A stretch of DNA of 64,000 nucleotides from Crenobacter oryzisoli. Its GTDB lineage: Bacteria; Pseudomonadota; Gammaproteobacteria; Burkholderiales; Chromobacteriaceae. The DNA lies in the NCBI RefSeq assembly GCF_030385785.1, contig NZ_JAUEDK010000015.1, positions 22,627 through 86,626 of the forward strand, in the 5' to 3' direction. The notes below the pieces were generated by a model, which saw nothing but the letters and a program-made list of their open reading frames with translations, did not search any database and had not been told where the DNA came from. Each line of letters starts with the position of its first letter. The stretch's first letter is position 1. This document shows, one piece after another, positions 62,008 through 64,000 of this stretch. The position numbers and the translations under genes were made by a program.

Positions 62008-63156
62008 TCAACGCTGGTCGATCGGCACGAAGGTCAGGTCTTCCGGCCCGACGTAGTTGGCCGACGGGCGGATGATCTTGCCGTCCTGGCGCTGCTCGAT
62101 CACGTGCGCGCTCCAGCCGGAGGTGCGCGAGATCACGAACAGCGGGGTGAACATGGCGGTCGGCACGCCCATCATGTGGTAGCTGACCGCGCTGAACCAG
62201 TCGAGGTTCGGGAACATCTTCTTCACGTCCCCCATCACGCTTTCCAGGCGCTCGGCGATGTCGAACATCTTGGTGTCCCCCACCGCTTCGGACAGCTGGC
62301 GCGCCACTTCCTTGATCACCTTGTTGCGCGGGTCGGCGATGGTGTACACCGGGTGGCCGAAGCCGATCACCACTTCCTTGCGCTCGACGCGGGCGCGGAT
62401 GTCCACTTCCGCCTCATCCGGGTTTTCGTAGCGCTGCTGGATCTCGAACGCCACTTCGTTGGCGCCGCCGTGCTTCGGCCCGCGCAGCGCGCCGATGGCG
62501 CCAGTGATGCTCGAGTACATGTCCGAGCCGGTGCCGGCGATGACGCGGCCAGTAAAGGTCGACGCGTTGAACTCGTGCTCGGCGTACAGGATCAGCGAGG
62601 TGTGCATCGCCCGCACCCACAACTCGCTCGGCTTCTGACCGTGCAAGAGGTGCAGGAAGTGGCCGCCGATCGAGTCGTCGTCGGTTTCCACCTCGATGCG
62701 CTTGCCGTTGTGGCTGAAGTGGTACCAGTACAGCAGCATCGAGCCGAACGAGGCCATCAGCCGGTCGGCGATGTCGCGCGCGCCGGCGATGTTGTGGTCG
62801 TCCTTCTCCGGCAGGGTACAACCGAGCGCCGACACGCCGGTGCGCATCACGTCCATCGGGTGCGCCGAGGCCGGCAGCGCTTCCAGCACCGCCTTCACCG
62901 ACGCCGGCAGGCCGCGCAGCGCCTTGAGCTTCTGCTTGTAGCCGGCCAGTTCCGCCGGGTTCGGCAGCTTGCCGTGCACCAGCAGGTAGGCCACTTCTTC
63001 GAATTCACAACGCTCGGCGATGTCGAGAATGTCGTAGCCGCGGTAGTGCAGGTCGTTGCCGGTGCGGCCCACGGTGCACAGCGCGGTGTTGCCGGCGGCG
63101 ACGCCGGACAGGGCAACCGACTTCTTCGGTTTGCTGACGAGGGTAGCTTCGCTCAT
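62008..63156 (-). CDS. prpC: 2-methylcitrate synthase
   Basis: A 382-residue citrate-synthase-family enzyme condensing propionyl-CoA with oxaloacetate. Catalytic histidines are in [18 protein letters not shown] [12 protein letters not shown] and in [17 protein letters not shown]; the catalytic aspartate is in the late [16 protein letters not shown]. The N-terminal [14 protein letters not shown] and [13 protein letters not shown] are typical of PrpC. ATG 63156 follows AAGGAG; an open frame upstream overlaps prpB and is rejected. Second gene of the operon. Confidence 0.96.
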   Translation of the reverse strand: MSEATLVSKPKKSVALSGVAAGNTALCTVGRTGNDLHYRGYDILDIAERCEFEEVAYLLVHGKLPNPAELAGYKQKLKALRGLPASVKAVLEALPASAHPMDVMRTGVSALGCTLPEKDDHNIAGARDIADRLMASFGSMLLYWYHFSHNGKRIEVETDDDSIGGHFLHLLHGQKPSELWVRAMHTSLILYAEHEFNASTFTGRVIAGTGSDMYSSITGAIGALRGPKHGGANEVAFEIQQRYENPDEAEVDIRARVERKEVVIGFGHPVYTIADPRNKVIKEVARQLSEAVGDTKMFDIAERLESVMGDVKKMFPNLDWFSAVSYHMMGVPTAMFTPLFVISRTSGWSAHVIEQRQDGKIIRPSANYVGPEDLTFVPIDQR

Positions 63157-63206
63157 CTGGGGTTTCTCCTTAATGCAGACTCGATCTGAATGGCTGGATC
63201 GGGGGC

Positions 63207-64000
63207 TTACTTGTTCTTGCCGTCGGCAAACAGCGCGTCGAGCTTCTGTTCGTAGGCGTGGTAGCCCAGATGCTCGTACAGCTCGGCACGGGTCTGCATG
63301 GTGTCGACCACATTCGCTTGGGAACCGTCGCGGCGGATCGCCTGGTAGACGTTCAGCGCCGCCTGGCTCATCGCGCGGAACGCCGACAGCGGGTAGAGCA
63401 CCATGCCGACGTTGGACGACGCCAGCTCCTCGGTGGTGAACAGCGGGGTGGCGCCGAACTCGGTGATGTTGGCCAGGATCGGCACCTTCACCGCCTCGGC
63501 GAAGCGGCGGTACATCGCCAGATCGGTCATCGCCTCGGGGAAGATCATGTCGGCGCCGGCCTCGACGCACGCCACCGCGCGCTCGATCGCCGCGTCCAGC
63601 CCCTCGACCGCCAGCGCGTCGGTGCGCGCCATGATCACGAAGCGGTCGTCGCGACGCGCATCCACCGCCGCCTTGACGCGGTCGACCATCTCGGCCTGCG
63701 GCACGATCGCCTTGTTCGGGCGGTGACCGCAGCGCTTGGCCTGCACCTGGTCCTCGATGTGCACCGCGGCGGCGCCGGCTTTTTCGACGGCGCGGACGGT
63801 ACGGGCGATGTTGAACGCGCCGCCCCAGCCGGTGTCGATGTCGACCAGCAGCGGCAGTTCGGTCACGTCGGTGATGCGGCGGATGTCGATCAGCACGTCT
63901 TCCGGCTGGGTGATGCCCAGGTCGGGGATGCCGTTGGAGGCGGCTGCGACGCCGCCGCCGGACAGGTAGAGGGCCTTGAAGCCGCTGTGTTCGGCGAGCA
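63207..64000 (-). CDS. prpB: 2-methylisocitrate lyase (5' end outside window)
   Basis: The 3' part of the gene, about 264 codons, is present; the start lies beyond base 64000. The enzyme cleaves 2-methylisocitrate to pyruvate and succinate. Visible features are [32 protein letters not shown] (metal binding), [17 protein letters not shown] with the catalytic KRCGH, and the C-terminal [14 protein letters not shown]. It heads prpB-prpC-acnD-prpF. No prpR-type regulator is in view; it may lie just upstream. Confidence 0.96.
   Translation of the reverse strand, partial: LAEHSGFKALYLSGGGVAAASNGIPDLGITQPEDVLIDIRRITDVTELPLLVDIDTGWGGAFNIARTVRAVEKAGAAAVHIEDQVQAKRCGHRPNKAIVPQAEMVDRVKAAVDARRDDRFVIMARTDALAVEGLDAAIERAVACVEAGADMIFPEAMTDLAMYRRFAEAVKVPILANITEFGATPLFTTEELASSNVGMVLYPLSAFRAMSQAALNVYQAIRRDGSQANVVDTMQTRAELYEHLGYHAYEQKLDALFADGKNK

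Noticed and set aside
1..64000. CRISPR array, prophage, integron, rRNA or tRNA genes
   Set aside because: No regularly spaced repeats, no phage structural or integrase genes, and no tRNA- or rRNA-like sequence recognised on reading either strand.

Overview
The window is a high-GC bacterial chromosome segment, most likely from a betaproteobacterium of the Neisseriales (Chromobacteriaceae). That is inferred from gene content: a Chromobacterium-type monomeric phenylalanine hydroxylase, a methylcitrate cluster of the AcnD/PrpF type, and ETF/ETF-QO beside beta-oxidation genes. No rRNA, tRNA, CRISPR array or intact transposase was recognised. About 55 protein genes are supported, with one clear transposase relic and several small repeated elements.

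Layout. 1-133 is the 3' end of a glutaminase gene. 252-1634 is a MASE4-GGDEF diguanylate cyclase. 1895-11136 is a compact locus that looks like a light or photo-oxidative stress module. It has folE and a BLUF photoreceptor on the plus strand. They face a minus-strand operon of FAD oxidoreductase, DUF1365, cyclopropane-synthase-like methyltransferase, chalcone-isomerase-like protein, MFS transporter, DUF3833 lipoprotein and SDR. A divergent TetR regulator is translationally coupled to homocysteine S-methyltransferase. 11143-12640 holds an Lrp-type regulator divergent from phhA. 12726-14054 is a soluble double-PAS chemoreceptor.

14556-27267 is a phosphonate regulon. The minus strand carries phnF, a DUF1045 gene and phnN, then a putative 2-aminoethylphosphonate ABC transporter. 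The plus strand carries phnGHIJKLM and a PhnZ/TmpB-like HD oxygenase. Probable PhnF operators lie before both transporter and lyase genes. 27370-29965 is sparse: a GlcG-like gene, a possible small gene with its own terminator, coding debris and two miniature inverted-repeat elements.

29966-42000 is a mixed stretch: NnrU-like protein, a BNR-repeat/MoaD-like pair, phhB, an Lrp regulator divergent from a RarD transporter, DUF1993, an EamA exporter, an AraC regulator, a GST, a small membrane protein, dsdA-dsdC, a GNAT enzyme and a short XdhC-like protein. 42060-42620 is AT-rich and gene-poor but has a strong minus-strand terminator.

42624-54639 is a fatty-acid beta-oxidation block: bifunctional hydratase/dehydrogenase, ETF-QO, acyl-CoA dehydrogenase, ETF alpha and beta, acyl-CoA ligase and thiolase, with a divergent AraC-type regulator. 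It routes acyl-CoA electrons to ubiquinone. 55513-57162 is a membrane chemoreceptor, followed by an IS481-family transposase relic. 58067-64000 is the 2-methylcitrate (propionate) operon prpB-prpC-acnD-prpF, which would dispose of propionyl-CoA; prpB runs off the window.

Start sites were chosen by Shine-Dalgarno spacing and overlap with neighbours where possible. All family assignments were made by reading the translations, without database searches.
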